Assembly: GCF_019879105.1 (NCBI RefSeq)
Contig: NZ_CP082249.1
Location: 434,001 to 498,000 of the forward strand
Length of the DNA stretch: 64,000 nucleotides
Direction of reading: 5' to 3'
Origin: Natrinema sp. SYSU A 869
Lineage (GTDB): Archaea; Halobacteriota; Halobacteria; Halobacteriales; Natrialbaceae
This document shows positions 9,368 to 17,152 of this stretch, piece by piece; the stretch's first letter is position 1, and each line of letters opens with the position of its first letter. The position numbers and the translations under genes are program-made. The notes under the pieces were generated by a model, which was not told where the DNA came from, did not search any database, and worked only from the letters and a program-made list of their open reading frames with translations.

Positions 9368-9843
9368 CCGTCGCCAGCTCCTCGAGCGGTCGCGTCGTCG
9401 GTGCGATCGAGCACGACGAGTTCGCAGGTCTCCGCGAGGCGTTCGACGCGCGCTCGGAGGAGGGCCTGGCCCACAGCGGTGGGGACGTACTCGACCCGGT
9501 CGTCCGTGGATCGCTCGCGTCGCTTGAGGAGACCGTGCCCGACGAGCACCGTCAAATTCGGGTAGAGCCGATTGCGATTGAGTTCGGGATTCGCGTGCTC
9601 GAGTTCGCGGACGATCTCGGCTTCGTGGGATCGCTTGTCGTCGCGCTCGAGGCGGGCGACGGCCTCGAGACAGTCACACTGGAAGGCAGTGAGGTCGGTC
9701 CAGCGAGTGCCGCCGTCAGAATGGAGATCTGAGGAGGATCGGCTCGTGTCACTCGGCTCACCACCGTCTGTTACGAGTTGGTTGTGGGGTGATGCGTCTG
9801 CTCGAGCGGGGTTTTCAAGGTCCCGCGAATCGTTGTCGTGCAT
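9364..9843 (-). CDS. PadR-like winged-helix transcriptional regulator
   Basis: A 159-residue protein. The first 45 residues are acidic, disordered and rich in Asp/Ser. From about residue 48 (TDLTAFQCDCLEAVARLER) the sequence matches haloarchaeal PadR-like winged helices, with the recognition region around NRNRLYPNLTVLVGHGLL and the wing at RRERSTDDRVEYVPT. It ends in a basic/hydrophobic dimerisation helix. It probably represses or activates transcription in response to an unknown signal. It is divergent from the winged-helix gene at 10071; the shared 227-base spacer holds overlapping inverted repeats. The next gene, the 45-residue zinc ribbon, overlaps its stop. Confidence 0.8.
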   Translation of the reverse strand: MHDNDSRDLENPARADASPHNQLVTDGGEPSDTSRSSSDLHSDGGTRWTDLTAFQCDCLEAVARLERDDKRSHEAEIVRELEHANPELNRNRLYPNLTVLVGHGLLKRRERSTDDRVEYVPTAVGQALLRARVERLAETCELVVLDRTDDATARGAGDG

Positions 9844-9982
9844 GGCTTGCGGACCCTACGTACGCGAGCCGCGCGGTCCCGGTGTCTGAAGCACCGGCCC
9901 GCATTTTCGTGATCGATCCGACGGGCAGTCGAATCTCTGCGAAGCTCGCGGTTGCTATTTCTTCTCGAGTCGCAATAAAGTC

Positions 9983-10010
9983 TTCTACGATATTGTAGAA
10001 TTTTATCTAC
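9983..10010. promoter_or_regulatory. Overlapping inverted repeats in a divergent promoter
   Basis: TTCTAC-GATATT-GTAGAA (9983-10000) is a 6-bp-arm inverted repeat. Its right arm is re-used in GTAGA-ATTTTA-TCTAC (9995-10010). The block is AT-rich, lies between two divergent helix-turn-helix genes, and so looks like an operator overlapping their promoters. Confidence 0.45.
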
Positions 10011-10070
10011 GTTATCGTCTAACCTCTCGAGCGTTCCGAACGATGTAAGAAGCCGGTCAGAAACGGGTAT

Positions 10071-10337
10071 ATGATGCGAAAACCCGGGGACTGGATGCAG
10101 AATCCGACAGATGATCGGATTCTCGAGGTGCTGAATACCGGGTTAGAGCTTGGTCCGACGACAATTGGGAGAAACATCGATCGCGATCGGACCGGCGTCA
10201 GCCGACGGCTTTCTGAGTTGGTGGATTACGGGCTTGTCGATCGGGTCGATGAAGGCTACTACGTTATCACTGATCTCGGGGAGCAGTATCTGAATGGGGA
10301 GCTAGATGCGGACGGGCTCGGGTCGGACAATCGCTGA
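10071..10337 (+). CDS. Winged-helix protein, haloarchaeal phage-repressor-like
   Basis: An 88-residue protein opening MMRKPGDWMQNPTDDRILEV (the first Met may be redundant; ATG 10074 also fits). It has a compact winged helix: helix 2 at LGPTTIGRNI, the recognition helix TGVSRRLSELVDYGLV and the wing DRVDEGYYVITDLGEQYL. This pattern resembles the phiH repressor-like family common on haloarchaeal viruses, plasmids and accessory islands. It likely binds DNA as a dimer. The acidic tail is short. Its position at the edge of the AT-rich accessory region agrees with mobile-element ancestry. Confidence 0.75.
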   Translation: MMRKPGDWMQNPTDDRILEVLNTGLELGPTTIGRNIDRDRTGVSRRLSELVDYGLVDRVDEGYYVITDLGEQYLNGELDADGLGSDNR

Positions 10338-10349
10338 CTGAAACGTGAA

Positions 10350-10484
10350 TCACTCCGGAACGTCGTCGCAGGCACTCACCATAGCTTTCGTCTTGATACA
10401 GTCGTAGAAGTCGGCTGCACGTTCAATGGCGTCTCGTCGGTATACATAGTCACCGTCGGTTCTAATTTGCAGACTCGCACACAC
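10350..10484 (-). pseudogene. Short coding remnant, N-terminal part of a small accessory protein
   Basis: From a GTG at 10484 the minus strand encodes 44 residues including QIRTDGDYVYRRDAIERAAD and ending ACDDVPE. The composition is clearly protein-like. The pattern R-T-D-G...YRRDAIERAADFY recalls small proteins of haloarchaeal plasmids and islands, which, as I remember them, continue well beyond the VP motif. If so, this copy is truncated by deletion. It converges on the winged-helix gene 12 bases away. A genuine 44-residue gene is the alternative. Confidence 0.45.
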
Positions 10485-10966
10485 GGCCCCCGAGATTCTA
10501 GTTTTCTCGACTGATAGAATGGGCTACTTCGGCTCCAAACTGAGAAACTTGTCTGCTATCCCGAGAAAACATTGCCTCAAACGATGGACGACTCGAGATA
10601 TGCACACGAGACGTGAACTCTCGTGTGCATATCGGGAATCGGATTCTGTCGGCGTACAACCTCAGGGAGAATCCGTAGTCTATTGTTTTGAAAAGGCGAA
10701 TTTAAATCAGGATATCTCTGTTACGTGTGATCGGAACTTTGTTTTTATTAATTAATGTGAGATGTCGAAAGTCTGTTCTACGATCTAAGATTAAATGATA
10801 TAGAATAAAGGGATAGATTCACTTCACCGGCACAGCCCTCTACAGCCCATTTTCAACCAACTCAATGAATTATTTTATGATATACTTCTATTCAAATGTA
10901 ACGGTAGTGCTAGTAATATATAATCAAGATGACCTCATAATCATTGAATCAATAATAACTCTGGCC
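10485..10966. other. AT-rich intergenic stretch with a perfect 15-bp hairpin
   Basis: Base composition falls sharply from about 10660. No open frame here has convincing protein character (the 78-codon frame at 10519 is mixed and Cys/Arg-rich). The notable structure is the perfect inverted repeat at 10597-10633, listed separately. Bases 10730-10800 contain runs such as TTTTTATTAATTAATG and may hold promoters. Confidence 0.5.
10597..10633. repeat. Perfect 15-bp inverted repeat with 7-base loop
   Basis: Arms GATATGCACACGAGA (10597-10611) and TCTCGTGTGCATATC (10619-10633) are exact reverse complements around CGTGAAC. As RNA it would form a strong hairpin; as DNA it could be an extended operator or the end structure of a mobile element. 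No poly-T tail follows, so a simple intrinsic terminator is less likely. Confidence 0.6.
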
Positions 10967-11071
10967 ATGAACTATAGGAAATTAGGTCGTGCTTGGCGAC
11001 TTGCTGCAGATCTTGCTGCAGAGCATGGACTAAGTTTAGAGGAAGCAATAATCTGTATTGAAGCAGAATAA
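10967..11071 (+). CDS. Possible 34-residue peptide in the AT-rich region
   Basis: From the ATG at 10967 the frame encodes 34 residues that look like two amphipathic helices (MNYRKLGRAWRLAADLAAEH and GLSLEEAIICIEAE). The frame is open further upstream to 10865, but that part is Ile/Tyr/Val-rich as expected from AT-rich noncoding sequence. It converges with the membrane-protein gene, whose stop is 25 bases on. No family recognised; real only if expression is shown. Confidence 0.3.
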   Translation: MNYRKLGRAWRLAADLAAEHGLSLEEAIICIEAE

Positions 11072-11096
11072 TACTACTCATCGTTATTATGGATAC

Positions 11097-12125
11097 CTAT
11101 TTTTCATTTGTGGTTGTCAAGAAATCCACCATTAGATATTTTATAAATAGATATTTGTATTGTCTCTCTCCTTCCATAAAACAGAGTGAAAGTATACCCA
11201 TTATCAAACCAATGATGAATGTCCCTTCAGAGTTTGTCCAGTTCAATATCATTGGTGTATAAGACACAGAGCTATCGATAGGATAGATAATATATACTAA
11301 ATTCACTGCCTTCTCTATCATACCGATCGATATAGTGACACATACTACCGCATACCACGCTAGAATAACCCAAATACTCCGGCAGAAGGAAAATGTTGCT
11401 TGGAATTGTCTTGATCGAGTTGAGCCGATATTCTCTAAGTAACTCATTGTCATCATATATATCAAATATTGGTCGTCTTGTTCCTTGATCTCTCCGTCAC
11501 TATCAAACACATCTATATATCGCTCTAAATACCTAGTAGCTAGTTGGTCATTTTTATATAAATACTGTTGGAAAATACGTCTGTGAGGATTTAGTACATT
11601 ATAGAACCACGTTCGAAGCCTATCAGATACAATAACGACGCCAAGGACATAACCTGAGAAAACTGAAATCATCAACGTGAACTCTCGTGATATAATGGCA
11701 TATATTACCATATAGAGCGTAACAATTGCAAATAAAATCGCCCAAACCAATGCCACTCTTGACATTTTTGCGCCTTTAGTAACATCGATATCCTGTTTTT
11801 TCCAAGGGAGTCTGCTCTGTAATGCAGATCTCGCGTACGAATTAAAATACATCAACTCTATTACAATCTTGTAATAAAAAGAACCAAAAGCATAAACGGT
11901 CTTCTCAATATCTACTGCAACTGAATGTAATGCTTGCCCAATAGTAAAACCAAAGACCGCCATTAATATCCCATATAGAACTATTGTTGTATTATTTAGC
12001 GATGTTTCAATATTCATTTCCCATACAGGTAGCAAGGTAACTGTGAGGATTAATAATATGACCCCTGGGAATGATTTTGCAAACAAGTCATAGGATCCGA
12101 AGATACGGGAGATACGAGTTGCCAT
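11097..12125 (-). CDS. AT-rich six-span membrane protein of unknown function
   Basis: A 342-residue protein with about six membrane helices: two near the N-terminus (PGVILLILTVTLLPVW; VLYGILMAVFGFTIGQAL), two around residues 124-167, two near the C-terminus. A soluble charged segment lies between (about 170-235, with YLYKNDQLATRYLERYIDVF). Its codon use is strikingly AT-rich and Lys/Ile/Tyr-rich against the GC-rich acidic neighbours, so it was probably acquired from outside. The opening SYDLFAKSFPGVI resembles an N-terminal motif I associate with membrane proteins of accessory, sometimes defence-linked, islands; that is memory, not proof. Start ATG 12125 (MATRISRIFGS). Confidence 0.75.
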   Translation of the reverse strand: MATRISRIFGSYDLFAKSFPGVILLILTVTLLPVWEMNIETSLNNTTIVLYGILMAVFGFTIGQALHSVAVDIEKTVYAFGSFYYKIVIELMYFNSYARSALQSRLPWKKQDIDVTKGAKMSRVALVWAILFAIVTLYMVIYAIISREFTLMISVFSGYVLGVVIVSDRLRTWFYNVLNPHRRIFQQYLYKNDQLATRYLERYIDVFDSDGEIKEQDDQYLIYMMTMSYLENIGSTRSRQFQATFSFCRSIWVILAWYAVVCVTISIGMIEKAVNLVYIIYPIDSSVSYTPMILNWTNSEGTFIIGLIMGILSLCFMEGERQYKYLFIKYLMVDFLTTTNEK

Positions 12126-12195
12126 TCCGATATTACATCATCATTATCAACAGCAATGTAAGTTCTACTGGTTTACTGGTCTTGGCTGAGACACG

Positions 12196-12203
12196 GTTTA
12201 ATG
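12196..12203. repeat. Left 8-bp target-site duplication of the IS element
   Basis: GTTTAATG directly precedes the left end of the insertion sequence. An identical GTTTAATG at 13144-13151 directly follows the right end. The match defines the insertion point and implies a fairly recent transposition. Confidence 0.85.
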
Positions 12204-13143
12204 GGCTCTGTTGAATCGCTGTAAGGCGGTAGATTTCACTGTTTGACGGCACGTTTGATGTTGTAGACGACACACATCAGAGAAATTTCACGGAACTCTC
12301 GATACCAGCTACGCGCTCGCACGGCGTAGCCGAGCGAGCGCTTGACGGCTGAGTTGACGGTTTCGGCCATTGACCGCTGAGCGTACCGATCTTCATCAAT
12401 GCGGGCGTTGTGTGCGTGATCGTACGGAGCGAAGATCCGGTGTTTGATCAGCGGGCGAATGTCGAGTTCACGGAGTCGTTCGCGGAGTTGTTGCTTGTCA
12501 TAGCCCTTATCAGCGGCTAGAGACCGCAGATCGCCCGCGTTCCGGCGGGCGATCTGCTCACAGAGATCTGCGTCGCTGCCTTCTAACGTCGTCGAGCAGT
12601 GAAGATCAAGCACAGCTTGCGTTGCTGTATCGACGAGTTTGGTTACTTTGAGCGTCTGAACGCGATAATTCGTTCGTTGACAGTAGTGACGGCTTGCACG
12701 ATCTCGTTCATAGAACGTAGCGTCGATCGCAGCGTGCTCAGAGAGGTCGTGTAGCTGCGCCGACTGGCACAGCAACACTCGACAAACGCTCATCTCGATC
12801 CGATCAAACGCCTTACACAGCGTAGATGGTGCGGGGAGATCGGCCGTATCAAGGCCGATCTCCCCTGTTATTTGCGGCATTTCCTTCAGCAGATCGATCG
12901 TCATTCGATAGGACGTATCGAGGTAAATCCGCAGACAATGCAGGGAAACGAGGGCATAGTCGGTGAATCCGCCGCCACCTTTCGGGGCGGCGGATTCGTC
13001 TCCATCGCCAGTAACGTTTTGAGCAATCGGCACAACTGCCCCAATGAAGCGGGAGATTTGGGTCATGAACAACTGAAGTCTCCCGCTTCAAGACCTTCGA
13101 TTTAGCGAACCATTCCGCCGCTGTCTAGTGATTCAACACAGCC
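12204..13143 (-). mobile_element. Complete IS5-family insertion sequence (940 bp)
   Basis: The ends are imperfect inverted repeats: GGCTCTGTTGAATCGCT at 12204-12220 against GGCTGTGTTGAATCACT as the reverse complement of 13127-13143, 15 of 17 matching. The 8-bp duplications GTTTAATG lie on both sides. One intact transposase fills most of the element on the minus strand. About 940 bp, one frame and an 8-bp duplication fit the haloarchaeal ISH1-type branch of IS5. With intact ends and frame it may still be active. Confidence 0.88.
12236..13066 (-). CDS. IS5-family DDE transposase
   Basis: A 276-residue transposase (ATG 13066, MTQISRFIGA; an ATG at 13072 is in frame). The catalytic acids are visible as D in AIDATFYERD, D in LAADKGYD and E in RSMAETVNSAVKRSLGY, the last followed by the Y-x2-R...W-x-R-E-F-R signature region. 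It catalyses cut-and-paste movement of the surrounding element. The N-terminal 90 residues form the helical DNA-binding part. No frameshift or internal stop is seen. GC-rich codon use matches the chromosome, unlike the AT-rich gene beside it. Confidence 0.9.
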   Translation of the reverse strand: MTQISRFIGAVVPIAQNVTGDGDESAAPKGGGGFTDYALVSLHCLRIYLDTSYRMTIDLLKEMPQITGEIGLDTADLPAPSTLCKAFDRIEMSVCRVLLCQSAQLHDLSEHAAIDATFYERDRASRHYCQRTNYRVQTLKVTKLVDTATQAVLDLHCSTTLEGSDADLCEQIARRNAGDLRSLAADKGYDKQQLRERLRELDIRPLIKHRIFAPYDHAHNARIDEDRYAQRSMAETVNSAVKRSLGYAVRARSWYREFREISLMCVVYNIKRAVKQ

Positions 13144-13151
13144 GTTTAATG
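13144..13151. repeat. Right 8-bp target-site duplication of the IS element
   Basis: GTTTAATG, identical to 12196-12203, immediately flanks the right terminal inverted repeat. Confidence 0.85.
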
Positions 13152-13519
13152 AGTATTGAATTGAGAAAAACGCCTCTTTCAAACCACAGATCTTATTGAA
13201 CGCAATCACGGCGTCGACGTCCAGGAATGTGTTACATCTATCAGTGTTGATAGGCGTCTGCGTAGCCGAACTCATTCACCTTGGCCAAGGGCGCTGTGCG
13301 TCGAATGATTGTCATTATCAGCCTCAACCACTCGCTCACTACAACTACCGCCCCGCACACGATTTGCGCGCCCGCGGGGCGCGCTGTGCGCGACGTCTTC
13401 CGGGTCGGGTAAACCCCCGCTTCCGGCGGTCGGTCCAGGCGACCGCCGACTCTCCGTCGTTGGGGGTGGTTGGTTTAGAGACGGGATTTTCCTCAAGCGC
13501 GATCCCGATGAGACACAAC
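13152..13519. other. Degenerate sequence between the IS element and tRNA-Trp
   Basis: No intact gene is evident. Composition switches from AT-rich (13152-13330) to very GC-rich (about 13355-13450), a mosaic expected of decayed, repeatedly invaded DNA beside a tRNA. Minus-strand frames show fragments with protein-like stretches (for example DADLLRDRLHPELCLIGIAL around 13500-13560), but no start, motif or family can be assigned. Confidence 0.4.
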
Positions 13520-13708
13520 TCAGGGTGAAGCCGATCGCGAAGGAGATCTGCGTCGATATCTCTCCTGGAGGCAGTCACGACAGACGCCAGCCCAAGGTGC
13601 AAGATCATCTGCACAGTTGAGACAATCCCATCGACAAGCGAACTCACGGCACCGGTAACTGAAGAATTGTGCGAATTGAGTCCTTTCCGGGGCGTTCACA
13701 CCGAACAC
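13520..13708 (-). CDS. Possible small Cys-pair protein or gene fragment
   Basis: The minus strand encodes up to 62 residues containing RWDCLNCADDL and WAGVCRDCLQERY, a C-x2-C / C-x2-C arrangement like small haloarchaeal zinc fingers. The start is uncertain: the first 20 residues (MFGVNAPERTQF...) are not clearly coding, and the C-terminus is Arg/Ser-rich. An overlapping frame (13345-13647) is also open, so only one, or neither, is real. Given the decayed surroundings this may be a remnant. Confidence 0.28.
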   Translation of the reverse strand: MFGVNAPERTQFAQFFSYRCREFACRWDCLNCADDLAPWAGVCRDCLQERYRRRSPSRSASP

Positions 13709-13774
13709 CCTGGAATAGAGAGTTTTCTACGAGATATTTGCCCCAGTAAGGTTAAGAAATAATTAAGCTGAGAA

Positions 13775-13797
13775 TGGGGGCAGAGGGATTTGAATCA
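13775..13797 (-). other. tRNA 3'-end-like fragment (possible att remnant)
   Basis: On the minus strand this reads TGATTCAAATCCCTCTGCCCC, close to the T-arm and acceptor end of tRNA-Trp (GGTTCAAATCCCTCCGACCCC) and in the same orientation. The rest of a tRNA is absent. Such fragments are left when elements integrate at tRNA 3' ends. Confidence 0.45.
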
Positions 13798-13819
13798 GGG
13801 AGCAGCTTGCTGCGACCGT

Positions 13820-13841
13820 GGTTCAAATCCCTCCTCTGGCA
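13820..13841 (+). other. Second tRNA 3'-end-like fragment, inverted
   Basis: GGTTCAAATCCCTCC (13820-13834) is identical over 15 bases to the T-loop and 3' T-stem region of tRNA-Trp, but on the opposite strand, followed by TCTGGCA. The preceding bases cannot form a T-stem, so it is not a functional tRNA. Confidence 0.45.
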
Positions 13842-13846
13842 TACCT

Positions 13847-13870
13847 GCCGCTCGCGGATTTGCGAGCGGC
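13847..13870. terminator. 9-bp-stem hairpin downstream of tRNA-Trp
   Basis: GCCGCTCGC-GGATTT-GCGAGCGGC lies 7 bases beyond the tRNA 3' end. The stem is perfect and GC-rich. It could protect or terminate the tRNA transcript; no T-run follows, so the terminator role is inference. A 7-bp relative occurs at 506-523. Confidence 0.4.
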
Positions 13871-13877
13871 GAGAATA

Positions 13878-14052
13878 TGGGGTCGGAGGGATTTGAACCC
13901 CCGATCTACTGATATCTCCGGTGCGCCTCGGAACTCCAGAGGGTCATCACACGAGCACTGATCAGGTGCCCGATCAGTATATCAGTCTGGAGTGTCGTCC
14001 CGGGCGCGTTGCCTCTGGAGTCAGCCGCCATGCCTGGCTTGGCCACGACCCC
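13878..14052 (-). tRNA. tRNA-Trp (CCA) with a long intron
   Basis: The minus strand begins GGGGTCGTGGCCAAGCCAGG and ends ATCGGGGGTTCAAATCCC then TCCGACCCCA. The 7-bp acceptor GGGGTCG/CGACCCC, D-arm, GCTGA/TCAGT anticodon stem and T-arm all pair. The loop CTCCAGA places CCA at 34-36. About 100 bases interrupt the gene after the anticodon, flanked by sequences able to form the bulge-helix-bulge cut by the splicing endonuclease (CTCCAGAGGC and GGAGATATCAGT regions). In haloarchaea this intron is a box C/D guide for 2'-O-methylation of its own pre-tRNA; TGATGA and CTGA box-like elements are visible inside. CCA is not encoded. Confidence 0.9.
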
Positions 14053-14109
14053 TCGAGTCCCAGTTGGGCTATCCAACCTAAAGTGGTTTCGATTCGGAGT
14101 GGAATCGCC

Positions 14110-15027
14110 CTACAGCCACGGGGCCCGCCCCGCGGTGTCCGTCCCGTCGTCGCCCGGATACGCGTTCGGCTCGTCCTCACGCTCCATGACTGGTGACTCG
14201 CTCGAGCCCTCGTCCCCACCGTCGGTTACCGCGCCCATCTGAGCGGCCGCGTCGGTCGCGTCAGCACCCGAATCGGGGCTCGAGTCGGCGTCGTCGGCGT
14301 CCCGGAACGGGAAGTCGATGGCGAACAGGGCGGCGACGATCAGGGCGGCCAGCGGGGCCTGTCCGAAGGCCATCCCGAGCAGGGACAGCGGTAGCAGGCC
14401 GAGCGCGACGGCGCTCCCGAAGCGGAACCGGTCGATGTCCATGTACTCCCGTAGATACGGTCCGGTCAGCGCGATGGTCAGCGCGAAGCCCACCCCAACG
14501 GCCGCAGCCAGCGTCGCGTTGATCATGAGTTCGGGATCGGTCATCACCGAGAACGTCGCCCCGGAGGGGTCGACGCTCGCGACCAGTCCCAGCCCGATGA
14601 CGACGACGGGGTTGGGGAGGTACTCGCCGATCGTCGCACTGGCGGTCTTGGCCGCGATGGCGAGGATAACCAGCGCCGCGAATCGGGTGATGATGGCATC
14701 GTTGAGGACGCTGCCGATCGCCGGCGCAAACGCGGCCTGGACCGCCGCGAGCAGTATCAGTGGGATCCCGACGAGCAAGACGACCGTCGCCTGTTCGCGG
14801 GGCGTGCCGTCCATGTCCGCCAGAATCACTGCGACGGTGGCGCTCCCGCCGAAGATCAGCAGGCCGACCTGAATCGCGCCCAGTGGCTCGTTGAGCGCAC
14901 CGGCCAGGATCAACGCTGGAAAGACACCGTCGACTAACGGCAGCATCATCACCAGCGCGAGGAGCCTGGCGTCACCCCCGACGATGCGCTCCATCTGGAG
15001 CGCAACCGGGTGTTGTGACGTACTCAT
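14110..15027 (-). CDS. DUF5794-like haloarchaeal multi-pass membrane protein
   Basis: A 305-residue protein with about seven membrane helices in residues 20-240 (for example LLALVMMLPLVDGVFPALIL, GAIQVGLLIFGGSATVAVIL, AALIVAALFAIDFPF). A disordered Asp/Ser/Gly-rich tail ends AGRAPWL. It resembles the DUF5794 family, conserved in haloarchaea with unknown role. The ATG at 15027 (MSTSQHPVALQMERI) is the natural start. It is a single gene beside tRNA-Trp, whose 5' end lies 58 bases past its stop. Confidence 0.8.
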   Translation of the reverse strand: MSTSQHPVALQMERIVGGDARLLALVMMLPLVDGVFPALILAGALNEPLGAIQVGLLIFGGSATVAVILADMDGTPREQATVVLLVGIPLILLAAVQAAFAPAIGSVLNDAIITRFAALVILAIAAKTASATIGEYLPNPVVVIGLGLVASVDPSGATFSVMTDPELMINATLAAAVGVGFALTIALTGPYLREYMDIDRFRFGSAVALGLLPLSLLGMAFGQAPLAALIVAALFAIDFPFRDADDADSSPDSGADATDAAAQMGAVTDGGDEGSSESPVMEREDEPNAYPGDDGTDTAGRAPWL

Positions 15028-15614
15028 CGGTCAGGGCCGATGGCCATGACCCGAGGCCTGTGGGCGATATGAGGGACGGTCCCGTACCGACCGGTCCGCA
15101 CACCAGTCGATCGCGTTCGGGTTAGGGCCTCGTGCTGTGAGTTTCTGTGTAAAATTCCCGAACTGGGTAGCGACGAAGTCGGAGCTCGTCCGGCCTGCGG
15201 TTCGGGCGTTGGCTGCACTCACAGCGAACATACCCAGACAGATGGGAGGACTGTCAATAAACGTTGCGTGGGACTGCATTTCACGATCCGCCAACGCTCC
15301 GGCAGTAGCTGGCAGATCCGAACGGAAATGCACAGATCTGGCACGGACATGTGCACTCGTTCCGGAGATTTACTCGGGTACTGATATCCAACGCGACGCT
15401 CGCCATAACCGAGATGACGGCGAGGACGCCGAGCACTCGAGAACGAGCGCAGACGGCGAGCCGGAACCGAATGCACTGCGGGCGATCGAACCCGAACCGA
15501 GACCGGCACGGGATACCAGCGTGGCTAGACGAATCGCCCGTTGACAGCCTCGTCACCCGTTGACACCCAAATATATCTCGCAACGCTTTTTGCCCAGGGG
15601 TCCGGACGGTTTAC
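15028..15614. other. Intergenic stretch upstream of guaB
   Basis: These 587 bases separate divergent genes. Open frames on both strands (15137-15544 plus; 15281-15583 minus) have mixed, Cys/Arg-rich composition and no recognisable motif, so I do not call them. The last 50 bases hold the guaB promoter. Confidence 0.4.
15569..15578 (+). promoter_or_regulatory. TATA-like element for guaB
   Basis: AAATATATCT is centred about 41 bases before the ATG at 15615, consistent with an archaeal promoter giving a short leader. Confidence 0.45.
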
Positions 15615-17117
15615 ATGGCGAACGACGTTCCCGAGCACGAGCCCTATTCTTCGAAACTCCAAGTACCGGAAGCGCTAACGTTCGACGACGTCCTTCTCCG
15701 TCCCAAGGAGAGCCGTGTCGAACCCGACGATGCCGACCTCACGTCGCACGTCTCGAAAAACGTCGAGGTCTCGGTTCCGATCATCTCGGCGGCGATGGAC
15801 ACCGTCACCGAGAGCGGCATGGCGATCGCGATGGCCCGCCACGGCGGCCTCGGCGTCCTCCATCGCAACATGAACGTCGACGAGATGGTCGAGGAAATCG
15901 GCCGCGTCAAGAGCGCCGACGAACTTATCATCCCGCTGGATTCGGTCGTCACCGCCGACCCCGACATGTCCGTCCGCGAGGTCGATGAACTGATGGCCCA
16001 CAAGGGCGTCGGCGGCGCACCCGTCGTCAACACCAACGGTGAAGTCCTGGGGATCATCTCGAGTACGGACATCCGACCTCACCTCGAGGTCAACGAGGAC
16101 GACCCGGTGACCGAAGCGATGACCGACGAGGTCATCACGGCCCACGAGGACGTTGACTCCCGCGACGCGTTCGAGTTGATGTACGACCACAAGATCGAGC
16201 GCGTCCCGGTCGTCGACGACGAGAACCTCCTCGTGGGACTGGTCACGATGCAGGGTATCCTCCAGCGCCGCGAGTACAAGGAGGCCGTCCGCGACGAGGA
16301 CGGTCGCCTCCGCTGTGGCGTCGCCGTCAGTCCGTTCGAGCAGAACCGCGCCGAGGCCGCCGACGAGGCCGGTGCGGACATCCTCTTCATCGACACCGCG
16401 CACGCGCACAACCTGAACGTCATCGAGGGCGCTCGCGAGATCAAGGAGTCCGTCGACGCGGACGTCGTCGTGGGAAACATCGGCACTCGAGAGGCAGCCG
16501 AGGACCTCGTCGAGTTCGCGGATGGTCTCAAGGTCGGGATCGGTCCAGGATCGATCTGTACCACGCGCATCGTCTCCGGCTCCGGCATGCCCCAGATCAC
16601 GGCCGTCGCACAGGTTGCGGACGTCGCTGCCGAACACGATGTTCCCGTGATCGCCGACGGCGGCATTCGATACTCCGGTGACGCGATCAAGGCAGTCGCT
16701 GCGGGTGCAGACGCCGTCATGCTCGGCTCCTATTTCGCCGGCACGGAGGAGGCACCCGGTCGCGTCGTCACGATGAACGGCAAGAAGTACAAGCAGTACC
16801 GCGGCATGGGGAGCGTCGGTGCGATGAAATCCGGCGACGGCGACCGCTATCTCAAAGATGAGCCGGAGGAAGAAGACGAGTACGTGCCCGAAGGCGTCGA
16901 GGCCGCGACGCCATACAAGGGAACGCTCAAGTCCGAACTTCACCAGCTCGCCGGCGGGATGCAGTCGGGCATGGGCTACGTCGGCGCGGAGACGATTCCC
17001 GCGTTCAAGGAGCGCTCCGAATTCGTCCGCGTCTCCTCGGCCGGTCAGGCCGAGAGCCACGCCCACGACGTCGTGATCACCGACGAAGCGCCGAACTACT
17101 CGCCCGACAGCGAATAA
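15615..17117 (+). CDS. guaB: IMP dehydrogenase
   Basis: A 500-residue enzyme that oxidises IMP to XMP with NAD+, the committed step of GMP synthesis. The TIM barrel starts at [10 protein letters not shown]; two CBS domains are inserted at about residues 95-215. The catalytic loop [15 protein letters not shown] has Cys at about 315, followed by the phosphate-binding region [15 protein letters not shown] and the flap [15 protein letters not shown] with the Arg-Tyr pair. Length and motif order match complete archaeal and bacterial IMPDH. An Asp/Glu-rich insertion ([13 protein letters not shown]) sits after the flap. Start at ATG 15615. Confidence 0.97.
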   Translation: MANDVPEHEPYSSKLQVPEALTFDDVLLRPKESRVEPDDADLTSHVSKNVEVSVPIISAAMDTVTESGMAIAMARHGGLGVLHRNMNVDEMVEEIGRVKSADELIIPLDSVVTADPDMSVREVDELMAHKGVGGAPVVNTNGEVLGIISSTDIRPHLEVNEDDPVTEAMTDEVITAHEDVDSRDAFELMYDHKIERVPVVDDENLLVGLVTMQGILQRREYKEAVRDEDGRLRCGVAVSPFEQNRAEAADEAGADILFIDTAHAHNLNVIEGAREIKESVDADVVVGNIGTREAAEDLVEFADGLKVGIGPGSICTTRIVSGSGMPQITAVAQVADVAAEHDVPVIADGGIRYSGDAIKAVAAGADAVMLGSYFAGTEEAPGRVVTMNGKKYKQYRGMGSVGAMKSGDGDRYLKDEPEEEDEYVPEGVEAATPYKGTLKSELHQLAGGMQSGMGYVGAETIPAFKERSEFVRVSSAGQAESHAHDVVITDEAPNYSPDSE

Positions 17118-17152
17118 GACGCGCCGATTCGGCACGACACTCGAGGACCGAC

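Noticed and set aside
13775..13841. A second tRNA gene beside tRNA-Trp
   Set aside because: Only the T-loop and 3' end are present; the 5' half and a pairing T-stem are missing.
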